Numbered from the stretch's first letter, positions 11,263 through 23,045 are shown. The stretch is DNA of 64,000 nucleotides from Rhynchopus sp. YZ270_cl-10 (GCA_964035575.1 OZ037851.1:682001-746000), one strand, 5' to 3'. Notes: a model not told the origin generated them from the sequence alone. Made by a program: numbers and translations.

Positions 11263-12407
11263 CAGGCTTCGCGCTAACTTTTGGAAAAAAATCTGAAAAA
11301 TCGTGTTTCGGGACCAAAAAAACGCACCTCAAATAGGGTTACGTCTGGGGGTAAAAAAACAGTGTTTTGTGGCATTTCCGAGCCAATCCCAGGCTGTGGT
11401 GGGGTATATTCGGAAAAAATGGACAAAATTTTAGTGACTTAAATTTTCACAAAATATGAACCCATACTCTTAAACAGGGGCATTTTCAGGTCTGAAAACC
11501 CAACTTCAGATGAAATTGTGGTGTTTTGACTGGGAACAGGTAGCGCCGCAGGCGCACGGTACCTAACTTTTGTCTTTTTATTTTTCCCTTTTCTCTGCTT
11601 TCTTTTGATTGCACGGGCCGATTGCTCTCCACGGTGGGGTCGCATGTGTGCGCAAAAACACTCTAAAGTACTCTTACTCTGAACGATGAGATTCCTCTGG
11701 TTTTAGTAAGGAAACCCCTGTCTCAAAAAGTGCTGAAAAAGTGCAATTTCCTGTGTCTTTCCCCCGCCCAAGAGCTCGTTTTGTTGCATTTCCTAACCAA
11801 TCCCGGATTGTGGTGGGGGATATACGGAAAAATGGACAAAAATGCAGCGACTTAAAATTTGACAAACATGAGCCCATATTCGTAAACAAGGGTTATTTTC
11901 AGGTCTGAAAACCCAACGTGCTGAAGAAGCTATCGGTAATGTAGTGATGGCGGTGGGGTTTCAGTGACCACAGAGAAGAGTGAGAAAACCCAGGACGGTT
12001 ATGGCCTCGGAGGGGGTGCCCCATGGCGTCCTACTCAATCTTTATCCGTGAGGGAGGGGATCATCCTCAGGGGGGATGTGGAGTCGTACTCAAAATAAAA
12101 TGAACACTGTACATAAGTACATCGTGTTTAAACATAGAGGAGGAATGAACAGGTAGCGCCGCAGGCACACGGTACCCAACTTTTTTCTTTTTTTCTTTTC
12201 CCTTTTCTCTGCTTTCTTTTGATCGCGCGAGCCGATTGCTCTCCACGGTGGGGTCACATGTGTGCGTGAAAACACTCTAAAGTACCCTTACTATGAAATA
12301 TGAGATTCTCTGGTTTTCTTAAGGAAACCCCGGTTTGCAAAAAAAAAACGCACCACAAAAATATCCAAAAATCCCGGGACAAAGGACAGAAGTTAGCGCA
12401 AAGCCTG
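11263..12407. mobile_element. hAT-like non-autonomous element
   Basis: Inverted ends CAGGCTTCGCGCTAACTT and CAGGCTTTGCGCTAACTT (reverse complement at the right) are flanked by an 8-bp TGTGTGTG repeat. The 8-bp duplication and CAGG end fit the hAT superfamily, though this target is low complexity. The interior is a partial tandem duplication: 11375-11730 and 11790-12335 share GTGGTGGGG, AACAGGTAGCGCCGCAGGC and GCTCTCCACGGTGGGGTC. No transposase frame is seen. Its interior modules recur in the hAT-like elements at 16425, 54542 and 57736. Confidence 0.75.
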
Positions 12408-13079
12408 TGTGTGTGTTTTTATTGTTTTTTTTTATTATGCTAGAAATCGTACACAGTATGTTTGATCGACACTGCAAATATGCCCTTATCCTTCAGAGCA
12501 GCTTGCGAAAAAAAAAGTGTCATTTGTCGTTCCCTCACCCCTTCTTGTAGTTGTTTGATGCGTTGACGCTTCCGCGGTTGGGGTAATCGGGTTTGTAAAA
12601 TTGACCCTTTACCCCCTACATCGATTCCGATACTATGCCGGTTGTGGAAAAATTAAACGCAGCTACAGTACCGTTAACAATCGTTGTGACTTTCTCAATA
12701 ATAATAAAAAAAAAAAAATGAAAATAAAACCCCATACCGTGAAAGAGTACGCAAGGCGAACGCCAATCAGTGGAAATATTCTATAAAATAAACAACCCTT
12801 TTGTTGCGAAAAGGTTAAAAGAAAAAGAAAAAAAAAAATGAAAAATAGCGCGTTTTGTGTTGTTGCGTTGTACAAAAAAAAAGCAGAATTTGAAAAAAAC
12901 TGTTTTGCAACGTCTATTTCTCCCGCTGAGAAGTTTTCACTCATCAAAAACACTTCAAAGAGGGCGCTTTTCTTTGGCAACAGCAGACAAAACAACGCGC
13001 CTCTGGGTGGGGGGGGGAGAGAGAAAAAAAAAATGAAGAAAATGTAAGCTGAATGTGTCTCTCATACACACAATCCCTA
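12408..13079. other. Short intergenic stretch
   Basis: No gene is supported. At 12590-12640 it has a fragment (TTGTAAAATTGACCCTTTAC) that recurs at 24300. An F1 hairpin at 13044 lies just outside the next transposon. Confidence 0.6.
13044..13072 (+). repeat. F1 hairpin
   Basis: TGTGT/ACACA around CTCTCAT. Compared with the common TGTGC/GCACA type, both arms have changed together. The TIR element begins about 7 bp downstream. Confidence 0.75.
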
Positions 13080-13402
13080 CACGGTGGAGTCTACCCGGGG
13101 GGGAGTTACTCTTTTGGGGTGTCGGATTAGGGGGACTCCATAGTCCCCCTAGGGGGACTATAGAGTCCCCCTAGGGGGACTATAGTCCCCCTAGGTGGAC
13201 TCTTTTGGTGGGTTCTTGTGGGTTGTGGGGGCTGGTGCTGACAGGTATGTACACACCAGGGGGGTGGTGAGGGTCCCAGATGGGGCCCAGGGAGGTAAAA
13301 GGTCATGTTATGCGTATCATTGCACAGTTTATACAGTGCAAACTGTTGTTTGCTATTAGATGCGATACAGTCTTGTTGCTTATTTCCTTTCAGTCCTCAG
13401 TT
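13080..13402 (+). repeat. Left terminal inverted repeat
   Basis: Pairs with 16073-16424 with small indels. The inner boundary is TTTCAGTCCTCAGTT. Confidence 0.85.
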
Positions 13403-13716
13403 CACTATGTATTTTATTATTTTTGCTACCTATTTGCCGCGTATTACGTACGTACCTAAGATGTATGTCTCCAGCATTTCATGAACTATGAAAATGCCTG
13501 GTTTAGTTTGTCAAACACAGCATGCCCAAGCGATCCGGGCAGTCCTACAAACTTCTCGTAGTCGTTGGTGGTACGCTGTGGTCTGCGGTGCCTCCCACAA
13601 CACGTCCTGACCGTGCGACATGTAGTCGCACCGGTGATCACCTTTGCTGCCTTCCGGCGGAGCACGAGGGTGGCTCGTCCTAAGCTGAGTGGAGGTTGTT
13701 CACTGAAGAGTCTGGC

Positions 13717-13812
13717 TGGCTCATCAATTGGTGCATGCGTCGCCTCACCAGTTTCTCCATCACCTTCGACACACTGCCGGTAAGGGAGATCGGGCGGTAC
13801 GACGAGGGTCAG
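13717..13812 (-). pseudogene. LINE reverse transcriptase fragment
   Basis: The minus-strand reading gives YRPISLTGSVSKVMEKLV followed by RRRM, the first conserved RT block of non-LTR retrotransposons (YRPISL...K..EKLV..R). Downstream similarity is scattered across frames and the catalytic FADD box is absent. Confidence 0.85.
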
Positions 13813-13885
13813 TCATGTCTTTCCCTTTTTTGTGCAGTGGCATAGCGTCTTGTAGTGCAGTGTGCCCAGGATCGGTGGTGCGCGT

Positions 13886-14260
13886 TCACGTCCCCGCAAC
13901 CACCACCTTCCCTTGTGTGGGCAGTTCTGAAACGTTGCCATCGGCACGTAGTGTGTCATTTTTGTGCAGGCCTGCCGCACTTGGCCTGTGCATATTGCAG
14001 AATCGCACACCTTCCACTTCGAAGGCGAGTCTCTCCGTCACTCTGCTCTCTGGAGAAGTGAAGATGTGTTTGTATGTGCGTGTGGTGCGGACGTAGATCG
14101 CGATGCCGCCTCCCGATGCCGTCGCCCCCTTCGCACGCTTTTGGATACGCATGCGTTTGTATCATACATAATGTATACGTCGAAGCCAATGTCGCCTGTC
14201 TGGCTCGCTTTGAGTTCCTTAAGGCAGACAACGTCGTACTCTTTTTGGGCGAGCAGTAGA
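13886..14260 (-). pseudogene. LINE AP-endonuclease fragment
   Basis: Two overlapping minus-strand frames together resemble an APE-type endonuclease. One carries YDVVCLKELKASQTG, matching the family's D.(V/I)..QE (here KE in place of QE) block, then GFDVYIMYDTNACVS. The next carries ASGGGIAIYVR and, further on, a degenerate VVVAG block. The frame change between them and the loss after VVVAG make it non-functional. Confidence 0.7.
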
Positions 14261-15222
14261 GTAACACACTCTTCGTGCGAGAGAGAGCAGAGCAACGTCA
14301 GGTCTTCGTCATACACAGAGACGCCGTCTTTGCCATACGAGACAACAACACTGCCACAGGAGAACAAGGTCCACGAAGCGCAGTCGACTTTGCGGACCAC
14401 CTCCCCACCCGGAAGTGCAACCTTGAGAAGGCAATCCCCACAAGGCAGGTAGCAGCGTGTCTTGCACTGAGAGATGGCAGGCGCACCGTACACATTATTG
14501 TCCGCATCAATCAAATGAGAAGACAGGCTCGTAGGTTTCTGTGTCGAAGCCGCCAACATGCCCACGCCTGCTACTATAGATGCAGAGCGTTCCACAACGC
14601 GACAGTGACCCGTTGTCTCCCGTATGCGTTACACTGTACTGAGCAGGACACTTGATGTCGGTAAAGCGGCGGCAAGCACAACCTGCACCCCTGCATCAAA
14701 CGCCGTGTCCTGCAGACGGCACGTCAGCTTCTGCTCGTGTCGCTTGTGTCAATCCGTTGATGTTGTCGGAGAGACACTTGAGGGGTTTGGGTCCGGGGTT
14801 AGGGAGCGTGGAGTGTATCCCAGTTGTGGAGGTGGCAGAGACCTCTTGAGAAGGGGTCTTTGCTGTCATCGCAGTGTCTTGGTTGGTGGTGACGGTGAGC
14901 TGTGCCGTCACGCTATCTGCTGCTTCAGTTCCACCAGCTGTCGCAGAAGGTCGAGGTTCTGCCTCTGCAGCTCCTCCCTCGACTCCTGTCCCTCGGCTGC
15001 AGTGGTCGCGTTGCTGCTATTTTGTTTATGCAATCAACGAAGCAACTTTACTTACCTACCGATCCTACTATTTCTTTTGCCCCCTTTTTTTCGGCTTGCA
15101 TTGCCGTTTCGCCTCAGGCTTGGCGCTGTCGGGTGTGGCCGGGCCCGCCCTCTTCCTGCTTCTGAATCGGTGACCAGGCTGGGCCTGGCAAGCCATCACC
15201 GGCTTCCCTTGATGACATGATG

Positions 15223-15666
15223 TCATGATGTTAACTTAACGCACCAGGTCTTCCCAGTGCTCGGCACGGTCTGCGTTGCGCACGCGAGGCCGCTGTTGTT
15301 GAGTGCGGCGACAAAGTCCGCGGTTGGGTGGTCTTTGGGCCCGCATGAGGAGCGACTTCTGGCGGCGCATGCGCTGCGTTCCTGGACGGGGCGTACGACA
15401 AGCCCAAAATATTTGGGTGAGGCGATCATCACCCTCCCGTGATGCAGCAATGCTGCTTCACGAGCCTTGAGGCTGTGCTCCGGCTTCAGCCACACCACCC
15501 TCTCGCGTGAGGCTGCCTGCGGCCTCATCCTCAGCACGCCGTCGATGCCCGATACGCGACGGAGGTCGGTGTCGGGGTGCACCTCCACGAGCAGTCGCGT
15601 CAGCAGGCGGGTGTTCTTGCAATCGCGTGCTGCAGTCACGGAGGTATCCACGATGTGCTTTCGCAA
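15223..15666 (-). pseudogene. Possible LINE ORF1 remnant
   Basis: A 147-residue open frame contains a basic region and GRVMIASPKYFGLVVR, then a Cys/His-containing stretch ending CGPKDHPTADF that resembles the segment before a gag-like zinc knuckle. Its position 5' of the endonuclease suits ORF1, but the knuckle is not intact. Confidence 0.4.
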
Positions 15667-16072
15667 GCCATTTGCGTGCGGTCTTCTCGGGGGTCTTCTG
15701 CCAGGCGGGGTGGTCGCTAGCGTCCTTTAACACCGCTCGCATCATCTGTGGTGTAGCCACCCAGGTGCATCGACCTGAGTATGTTGGAGTGGAGTGCGGA
15801 GAGCGACTGTATATATGGCGATGTAGGTGCCTGCCTGGCGCACATGATGAAGGTGCTGGTGGGGGGAGGCCCAGGAGGGGCTGCTGCCGTAGAGGGACTC
15901 CATCATCACGACAGCGACCGAGGGTCCATCCCTGGAGTTGGGGTGGGTCTGGATGGTTGTAGACCGTCGCCTTATCCAGTATGGCGACGGCTCCTTCTCT
16001 CGGCACGTCTCCCGTGCGCAGCTGCTCTCATAGCTATACATTTCAAACATGCAAACCACATCAGGCGTTAAC

Positions 16073-16424
16073 AACTGAGGACTGAAAGGAAATAAGCAAC
16101 AAGACTCTGTCATTGTATCGCATCTAATGGCAAACAACAGTTTGCACTGTATAAACTGTGCAATGATACGCATAACATGACCTTTTACCTCCCTGGGCCC
16201 CATCTGGGACCCTCACCACCCCCCTGGTGTGTACATACCTGTCAGCACCAGCCCCCACAACCCACAAGAACCCACCAAAAGAGTCCACCTAGGGGGACTA
16301 TAGTCCCCCTAGGTGGACTACATAGTCCCCCTAGGGGGACTCTATAGTCCCCCTAGGGGGACTCTTTGAGTCCCCCTTTAAGTCCCCCCCAAAGAGTAAC
16401 TCCCCCCCGGGTAGACTCCACCGT
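16073..16424 (-). repeat. Right terminal inverted repeat
   Basis: Inverted copy of 13080-13402 with one extra tandem GTCCCCCTAGG unit. Its last 8 bases, TCCACCGT, are the duplicated target of the hAT-like insertion. Confidence 0.85.
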
Positions 16425-17056
16425 CAAGGCTCTCGGGGGGGGGTGATTTTGCCCAAAAATCCCCAAAAAAAAAAAATAACGGATTTTGGGGGGGGTGATT
16501 TTTTCGGAAAATCACCCCCCAAAAAAAAAAAAAAGTTGGGAAATCCGGATTTTTTTTTGGGGGGTCTTTCTACTAGAGCTCCGTTGTTCACACAGCAGTG
16601 AACAAAGTGACCCGTCACAGCCAGAACGCGACTCAATTGGTCAAACGCCGAAGGAAAAGGAAGCATGCAGCATGGCGAAAGAAAAAAGTAGCGTACCGTG
16701 CGCCTGCGGCGCAAGCTTACAACCATCCTTCCCTTTGACATAGTTTGGCTGTAATAATGTGCAATTTTAAGCGCATTTTTTTGAAATGTTGCGTACCGTG
16801 GCTTCGCCAGAAACTTTCGTTTAGCAAAATATGGAAGTAAAATTCATGCAAACTGACGATAATTACCAACGACAGTGCCATTTTATGTCAACATTTTATA
16901 GAAATGTTGCGTACCGTGGCTTCGCCCGGAACCTTTCGGGTGCCATGACCGCAGTTTCTTTCCCACGTCCCACCCTTTGCACATAGTGTGGGGAAATTTT
17001 TTTGACCCCAAATCACCCCCCTTTTTGGGTTTTGGGGGTGATCTCCGAGAGCCCTG
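16425..17056. mobile_element. hAT-like element inserted in the TIR
   Basis: Ends CAAGGCTCTCGG and its inverse CCGAGAGCCCTG are flanked by an exact 8-bp duplication TCCACCGT (16417-16424, 17057-17064). It is 632 bp with no coding capacity. The interior repeats GAAATGTTGCGTACCGTGGC at 16786 and 16902, and this module recurs inverted in the element at 54542. Confidence 0.88.
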
Positions 17057-17703
17057 TCCACCGTGTACCAAAAGAAAAAAAAAAAAAAAAAAAGAAAAAA
17101 AAAAGAGAAAAAAAAAGGACTATGTAACTGTCCCCTACAGATGGTGTACATCAAAAAAAGGGACTTCCCACGCCAGATCCTAAGCTAGGTATTTTTAGTT
17201 ACAACACGGAATGTCAGTCAAATATGGTGCAACTTACATACAACACACAACCGCATCCGTTGATAACTCTGTTTGCAGGGAAGAGTAGTGTCCTTCACAA
17301 AATAAAAAAAAACATAATGCAGGATACATGAAAAAGCCCAACAAGACCATCCATGATAACTTTAAGGGGTGGGGGAAAGTGATTAAGAGCACATTTTTTC
17401 AAATGAAATTGAGCATTTTTTGGGAAAATGTCGTTTCTTTTTCTTTTTCTTTTTTGCATTAGTGTGGTTGTCCCTATATACTGCAGGCTCTCTGCATCGT
17501 TGTTAAGAAAACAAAAAAAAATACTCCCTATTTTTTTTTGTGGGAAAACGCCCCCTCCAGGGGAGACGCTCTGATGAACGAGCCTACGTGGGTAACTAAT
17601 ATGAGACAACTAAAACACACAACAACAAAAAAAAAAAAAAAGAAAAATAAATACCAATGATGAATGGACCTCCTACGAGAATACAACTCATCAGAAAAAG
17701 TAT

Positions 17704-17760
17704 TTCAACATATGCATTCAATAAATTGATAGCATATGAGGGATTAACAAAAATGTTCCC
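17704..17760 (+). repeat. F5 double hairpin
   Basis: F5 has a first hairpin CATATGC/GCATATG with inner CAAT/ATTG, then a second GGGA/TCCC hairpin containing ACAAAAATGT. Other copies are at 32970 and 47610. Confidence 0.75.
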
Positions 17761-17995
17761 AACTTTTGGAAAAAGTGTAAAAAAAAAAAAATGAAACTGA
17801 TAATTCGCAGACACCTCTACAGCGCGCAGGAACTACCACCACCAAAAAAAACCCCCTCCCAAAAAAAAGTACATAAAGGGATAAGGGGAGAAAGAGAGAG
17901 AAGAGAGAGCAAAGCTCACAGTGGAACACTGTGCCGAACATGAGGTATGTCGCAGACAGAAATGAAGCTTTTTAGGGACACCAAAGAAAGCTTGT

Positions 17996-18030
17996 AAGAT
18001 GAATGTGCTCTCGTGTCGTCACACAAATCT
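17996..18030 (+). repeat. F1 hairpin
   Basis: TAAGATGAATGTGCTCTCGTG followed by TCACACAAATCT. The TGTGC type with a small insertion in the 3' arm. Confidence 0.65.
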
Positions 18031-19181
18031 AACAGATGAAGATACCCACGCGACACACATTGTAACCCGCGAGACATACCCCACCTACTTTCAGATAAAC
18101 TGACCCAGTGAGACTGGTCATATCTTTCACACACATCTTCGCAAAAAAATATTTTTTTTGAAAGAAAGATAGTTTTGTCCATGCAAGCAAAGAGAGAGAG
18201 AGAGAGAGACATTTTGGTCACAGAAATGTAAATATGAAATGAAAAAAGCTCGTTTTGGAGAAGGAGCAGGCTGTTGCGGAGAAAACTACTCCTGAAGCAG
18301 GAGAGGGGGAGAGAGAGAGAGAGAGAAAGGGAAGGAGGGAAACTATAAAAGTCAATCCAAAATATCCCCAAAAAATGTTTAACTGATGATATTAACGTAC
18401 CCCCATTTCTTTTTTTGTTTTACATTATCATTTTTTACTGTTTTTTGATTTTTTTTTTATATCATTTTTAAATTTGCAACTTCGTGCAATCTCCATTGTC
18501 CCTTCTTCCTTTTTTTTTTTTGAAAACTTTTTTGCATAAGTAATCAGACATTCAACCCATGCTTTGAACATTTTTCCACTATCTTTTATTCACCTTTACT
18601 CAACGCCTCGTGTGAATGTCGTGAGATCGGAAGGTGCAATATCTCGTTGAACTCTGTCTTCGTATTTGAGAAAACGCGCGAGAAGAAAGGGGAAGGGAAA
18701 GGAGGGTACAAAGGTTGTCAAAAAATAGGGGGAATCAGAAAGGGGAGAGGGGAAGAGGGCCACTATTTATTTATTTTAAAAAAAAGTCGTTTGTATGTGT
18801 CGTTTGAACTCCAGGTATGTTGGTTGCCTTGTTGTGTATTTTGTGCATTTTTTTTTCGACAAATTTGTTAGGATAATGTTAGCTCCATTATCTTCTTCTT
18901 TTTTTTGCTCTTTTTAAACAGGGATAACTTTGTGCTGCCATTGCTAGGTATGTTGCCATAGGCAGTAGGGGGAGGGGAAAGGATTTAGTTAAGGTTGCTC
19001 AGTGTTGTGTGTGATGTGTGAGATGCGTTCAAAAAGATCAGTGATACGGTAGCCTCTCGAAAGATTTTTATTTTATTTGCGTTTTAAAATTCTATGTAAA
19101 AAACGTGATGATATTTGAGGTATTTTTTTTTAAAGAAACAACAGCAGTCACGCGAAAGAGAGAGAAAAAACTTTTTTTTTT

Positions 19182-20141
19182 GGGAAAACCTTTATTCGGC
19201 TCACAAAAAGTAATTTTTCCATCATTCGGCTCACAAAATAAAATTTTTCCATCATTCTATCAAAGTTACTATAATTTTTCCTTCATTCGGCTCACAAAAG
19301 TTAATTTTTCCACCATTCTATCAATATTTTGCCAATTTTTCCATCATTCTATCAAAGTTTTTTTTTTTCACTTTTTCGAAGAAATTTTTGCCGCTGGAAA
19401 AAAAAAAATTGGGTGGTTTTTTGAGGAAAAATGGGGTCATTTTTTTTGCATTTTTCGAAAAATTTATAGTTCTAGGGTCACAAATTACACACTGTTTGCT
19501 AAACATGCAAAGACAAGTGGTCACTGGTGCCGAGTTTAACAGCTTGGATGACCTAAAGGAGACGGTAACGTGGCAGTCCTTCATCCTCCACATTTTTCCT
19601 TCCGCGTCTCGAACCGCACAGGCACCCGAATGACCCTTGTGTGCCGGTTCCTTATGTGCATGGAGGGTGTGTGCGGTGCAAGACGGTGATGGTTGTCGCA
19701 TCACCCAGCACGAGCGCACCTGCACCTCTGACGATCACCCTGTTGCCAACACAGGAATCGTCGGCGCCGTCGCCTCCCGGACCTGCGATAACGTGAGAAG
19801 TGTATCAAACTATGGTGCACATAGTGTGATTGCTGACATGCGTGACCTTCGCCGCAATAAGTCACCTACGAATTTTCCCTCCCACAACCTATAAAAACGG
19901 GCAAAAAATCCTACCCAAAAATTTTTTCCAGTGGAAATATTTCCTCGAAAAAGTGAAAAAAAAAACTTTGATAGAATGATGGAAAAATTGGCAAAATATT
20001 GATAGAATGGTGGAAAAATTAACTTTTGTGAGCCGAATGAAGGAAAAATTATAGTAACTTTGATAGAATGATGGAAAAATTTTATTTTGTGAGCCGAATG
20101 ATGGAAAAATTACTTTTTGTGAGCCGAATAAAGGTTTTCCC
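19182..20141. mobile_element. Long-TIR element, complete copy
   Basis: Inverted termini of about 215 bp start GGGAAAACCTTTATTCGGC. They are built from alternating short repeats, ATTTTTCCATCATTCGGC with CTCACAAAA and ATTTTTCCATCATTCTATC with AAAG. Such subterminal repeat arrays are commonly transposase-binding sites. The interior (19450-19900) is GC-richer and recurs at 20690-21120. It has no recognisable protein. Flanking T-runs obscure any target duplication. Confidence 0.8.
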
Positions 20142-20185
20142 TTTTTTTTTTGAAAAAAAGCGTGGAGACCACTCATAGCTACACG

Positions 20186-20297
20186 CAGGGCGTTCGCCCC
20201 GGGGCGAAAAATATTTTTTTTCGTTAAAAAAATCTTTTCCTGAAAAAATGACATTTTATTTCGCCCCAGGGCTTCGCCCCACCGGGGCGAAACCCTG
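20186..20297. repeat. Inverted repeat, CAGGG ends
   Basis: CAGGGCGTTCGCCCC and its inverse TTCGCCCC...ACCCTG enclose AT-rich DNA, with extra GGGGCGAA palindromes at the right. It may be a very short MITE, but the flanking 8-mers do not match. Confidence 0.5.
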
Positions 20298-20584
20298 TAT
20301 AAATAAATAAATAAATAAAAAAAGGGGAAAAAAAAAAAAAAAAAAGAGAGAGAGAGATTTCTCCCCACCACCCTGTAGACCCCCCCGGAGGGGGGGTCGC
20401 AGAGGGGTGTCCACTGTACTCAAAATCATCCGCAAACCCGCCTGCCGTGAGAGGAAGTTTCCCCAGCACTCCCGCTCGCTCCTCAATCCTGCAGTCTGCT
20501 GAAGGTGCACCGTACCCCCTGTTATAGAAGGTGTCACTGCTCGTGTCAACTCTACCTTCAATGGCAGAGAGTTGAAAATAATCA

Positions 20585-21369
20585 AAAGTTTATTTTTCAC
20601 TTTTTCGAAGAAATTTTTACGTTTGGAAAAAAAATAATTGGGCGGGATTTTTTGAGGGAAAACGGGGCAATTTTTTGCATTTTTCGAAAAATTTATATTT
20701 ACAGGGTCACAAATTACACACTGTTTGCTAAATATGCAAAGACAAGTGGTCACTGGTGCCGAGTTTAACAGCTTGGATGACCTGAAGGAGACGGTAACGT
20801 GGCAGGCCCTCCTTCATCCTCCACATTTTTCCTTCCGCGTCTCGAACCGCACAAGCACCCGAATGACCCTTGTGTGCATGGAGGGTGTGTGCGGTGAACG
20901 ACAGTGATGGTTGTCGCATCACCCAGCACGACCCTGAGCACACCTGTACCTCTGACGATGTCAACAGCCCTGTTGCCAGCACAGGAATCGTCGACGCTGT
21001 CGCCTCCCGACCTGCGATAACGTGAGAATTGTAGCAAACTATGGTGCACATAGTGTGATTACTGACATGCGTGACCTTCGCGCAACAGTCACCTACGGAT
21101 TTTCCCCTCTCACAACCTATAAAAACGGGCAAAAAATCCCACCCAATTTTTTTTCGCAAAGGTAAAAATTTCTTCGAAAAAGTGAAAAATAAACTTTGAT
21201 AGAATGATGGAAAAATTGGCAAAATATTGATAGAATGGTGGAAAAATTAACTTTTGTGAGCCGAATGAAGGAAAAATTATAGTAACTTTGATAGAATGAT
21301 GGATTAATTTTTTTTTGTGAGCCGAATGATGGAAAAATTACTTTTTGTGAGCCGAATAAAGGTTTTCCC
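20585..21369. mobile_element. Long-TIR element, left-truncated copy
   Basis: Same family as 19182-20141. The interior and the full right terminus are present, but the outer part of the left terminus is missing. The interior differs from the first copy by small indels, so no conserved reading frame is maintained. Confidence 0.78.
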
Positions 21370-21994
21370 AAAAAGAAAATCATAGAATAAAGGCGTCGGC
21401 TACTGCAAGCTTTGAGCATCGAAGGGCTTGAGAGTATTGACGAGTGAAAGGGGCACTCGAGCATCATCTTCCAAAGAAAAAAAAGTCTTCGGAACCCATT
21501 GTCTTGTCAAAAAAAAAGAGGGGTGGGGGGATAATAAATTCTGTGAAGGGGAAGAGAGGAGACTGTTCCAGAAATGTTTATTTTTTAAAAAAATGCTGGT
21601 AATCATTTCCGATGCAGCACTCCCAAAATATCACCCCCGTGGGGGTTTTTTTTTTAAAATATGTTCTTTGATCACCCCCGTGTACATCACCTTAATACGT
21701 CGTTCAAGTCAGGGTGAGAGGGAGGAAAGATGATCGGCTGTAGTAGGTGTTGTGCAAAACTGAGACCAAAAAAAATTTGAATGGTGCATTGTGACTCTCA
21801 TGCAGACACACACACATCCAACAAGGACAAAGCAAATATCGGCAAACACGAAAAAGACCACTTACGTGACGTCAATACTCCTACATTATCAAAAGCATCC
21901 CCCCAAGGGGTGAACAAAGAAATATGAAAAATTGAGATCTCTTAACAGACCGCGAAACGATCAATCAAGAAAAAGAGAGAAAAGTTGGACAAAT

Positions 21995-22014
21995 CTAAGC
22001 CTCAGCGGGCTTAG
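21995..22014 (+). repeat. F1 hairpin
   Basis: A perfect CTAAGC/GCTTAG stem around CTCAGCGG, lacking the usual CACCTT tail. Confidence 0.6.
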
Positions 22015-22400
22015 CAAAAAGAAACTGCAGAAATGGTGAAGTAATTTTAAAAACACCTAAACGTGCAAAGAATATGCAAGAAAATAATACTGACAAAAGG
22101 TTTTAGCAAACCCTTTTAAGCAAACGGCGGCAGGGACTCGAGGTGACAAAAAAAAAAAAGATCAGGTCAGGGGGAAAAGAGTTGGTAGCAGATGATACAC
22201 GCATATCCATAAGCGTTCGGTCGTTTTTCATCTATTACTGTTGCAGCATAGACAAGAAAAGCGGCACTCACCGCACATGAGGTACACGTTGAACAGCATA
22301 CCGGGTAATCTCATTCCCGCCAACACACCTCTCTTCCAATCATAAAGAATGAAAACGATAAAAAAAAACGGTGCAAAATAAAATAAAAATGAAAACTTGT

Positions 22401-22432
22401 AAGATGAATGTGCCTCTCGTGCACACACATCT
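22401..22432 (+). repeat. F1 hairpin, archetype
   Basis: AAGATGAA, TGTGC, CTCTCGT, GCACA, CACATCT: outer AGATG pairs with CATCT and inner TGTGC with GCACA. An A-run follows. Confidence 0.85.
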
Positions 22433-22632
22433 AAAAAATGATAGCTATTGATACAGGCACCTCCGACTGACCCACGATGCCAGCTCCAAATGAAAGCGCA
22501 AGCATCCTAGAGCATACACCCAACAACAAAAAGGGGGGGAGAAGAAAAAACTGTAGTTTAGGTTTTGTATAGTCGTTGTTGAGTGTTACATTCCTCCCGA
22601 TTATTTTATCTACTGATACAAAAGAGAGAGAC

Positions 22633-22680
22633 GTTGAAAGTGCAAACGCCTCACCGTTCATCGGAGGACGCAGGCACTGA
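22633..22680 (+). repeat. F3 hairpin, archetype
   Basis: GTTGAAAGTGCAAACGCC at the start and GGACGCAGGCACTGA at the end. Outer AGTGC/GCACT and inner CCG/CGG helices. An A-run follows. Confidence 0.82.
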
Positions 22681-23045
22681 GGGAAAAAAAAAAGGTCTGA
22701 ATCAAAATAAACGACAACTGTGAAAAGATTGGGCAATTTAAAAAAGAAAAACCAAAAAGAAAAATAAAATAGCGAAGCGCCTCGGGGCGCTTACACTAAT
22801 AAAACCAAGGTTTCAAAAAAAAAAAGAAAAAAAAAGAAAACAGCGAAACTGTGAAAGCTAATTCGGAGTGCAATCCGAGATACATCCAGTTTCCATGTTT
22901 GTTTATCCCTCCTGTGCTGTGTTAAGAGGGGATGGGCGGAACGATAGAAAACTGTGGGCGAGAGAGATAGTCCCTCCATTGGTTTGATATGTGTTGATGT
23001 TTGTTTTGTTTGTTTGTTTTCAGACTTTGTAACTTTTTTTTTTTT

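Larger units (their letters stand above)
13403..16072 (-). mobile_element. Degraded non-LTR retrotransposon (LINE)
   Basis: Three pieces lie in LINE order on the minus strand: a gag-like ORF1 candidate (15223-15666), an AP-endonuclease-like segment (about 13886-14260) and the start of a reverse transcriptase (about 13717-13812). Endonuclease and RT are far closer than in an intact LINE, so sequence is missing between them, and the RT is lost soon after its first motifs. Several frame changes separate the pieces. It is more GC-rich than its surroundings. Sitting between long inverted repeats, it was probably captured by, or inserted into, a DNA element. Confidence 0.7.
13080..17065. mobile_element. 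Long-TIR element with LINE remains
   Basis: Inverted termini of about 320-350 bp (13080-13402 and 16073-16424) begin CACGGTGGAGTCTACCC and contain tandem GTCCCCCTAGGGGGAC palindromes. TA dinucleotides flank it at 13078-13079 and 17066-17067. The interior carries minus-strand LINE-like fragments. The right terminus is interrupted by the hAT-like insertion at 16425-17056. No DNA transposase is recognisable, so its superfamily is open; TA flanks suggest a TA-targeting group. Confidence 0.75.
17068..19181. other. Gene-free stretch
   Basis: No gene is supported. It holds an F5 hairpin at 17704, a possible F3-variant near 17800, an F1 copy at 17996, GA-rich simple repeats at 18190-18210 and 18305-18330, and T-rich sequence. 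Confidence 0.65.

Noticed and set aside
20186-20297. Fifth hAT-like element with CAGGG ends
   Set aside because: The 8-mers outside the ends (GCTACACG and TATAAATA) do not match, so only an inverted repeat is recorded.
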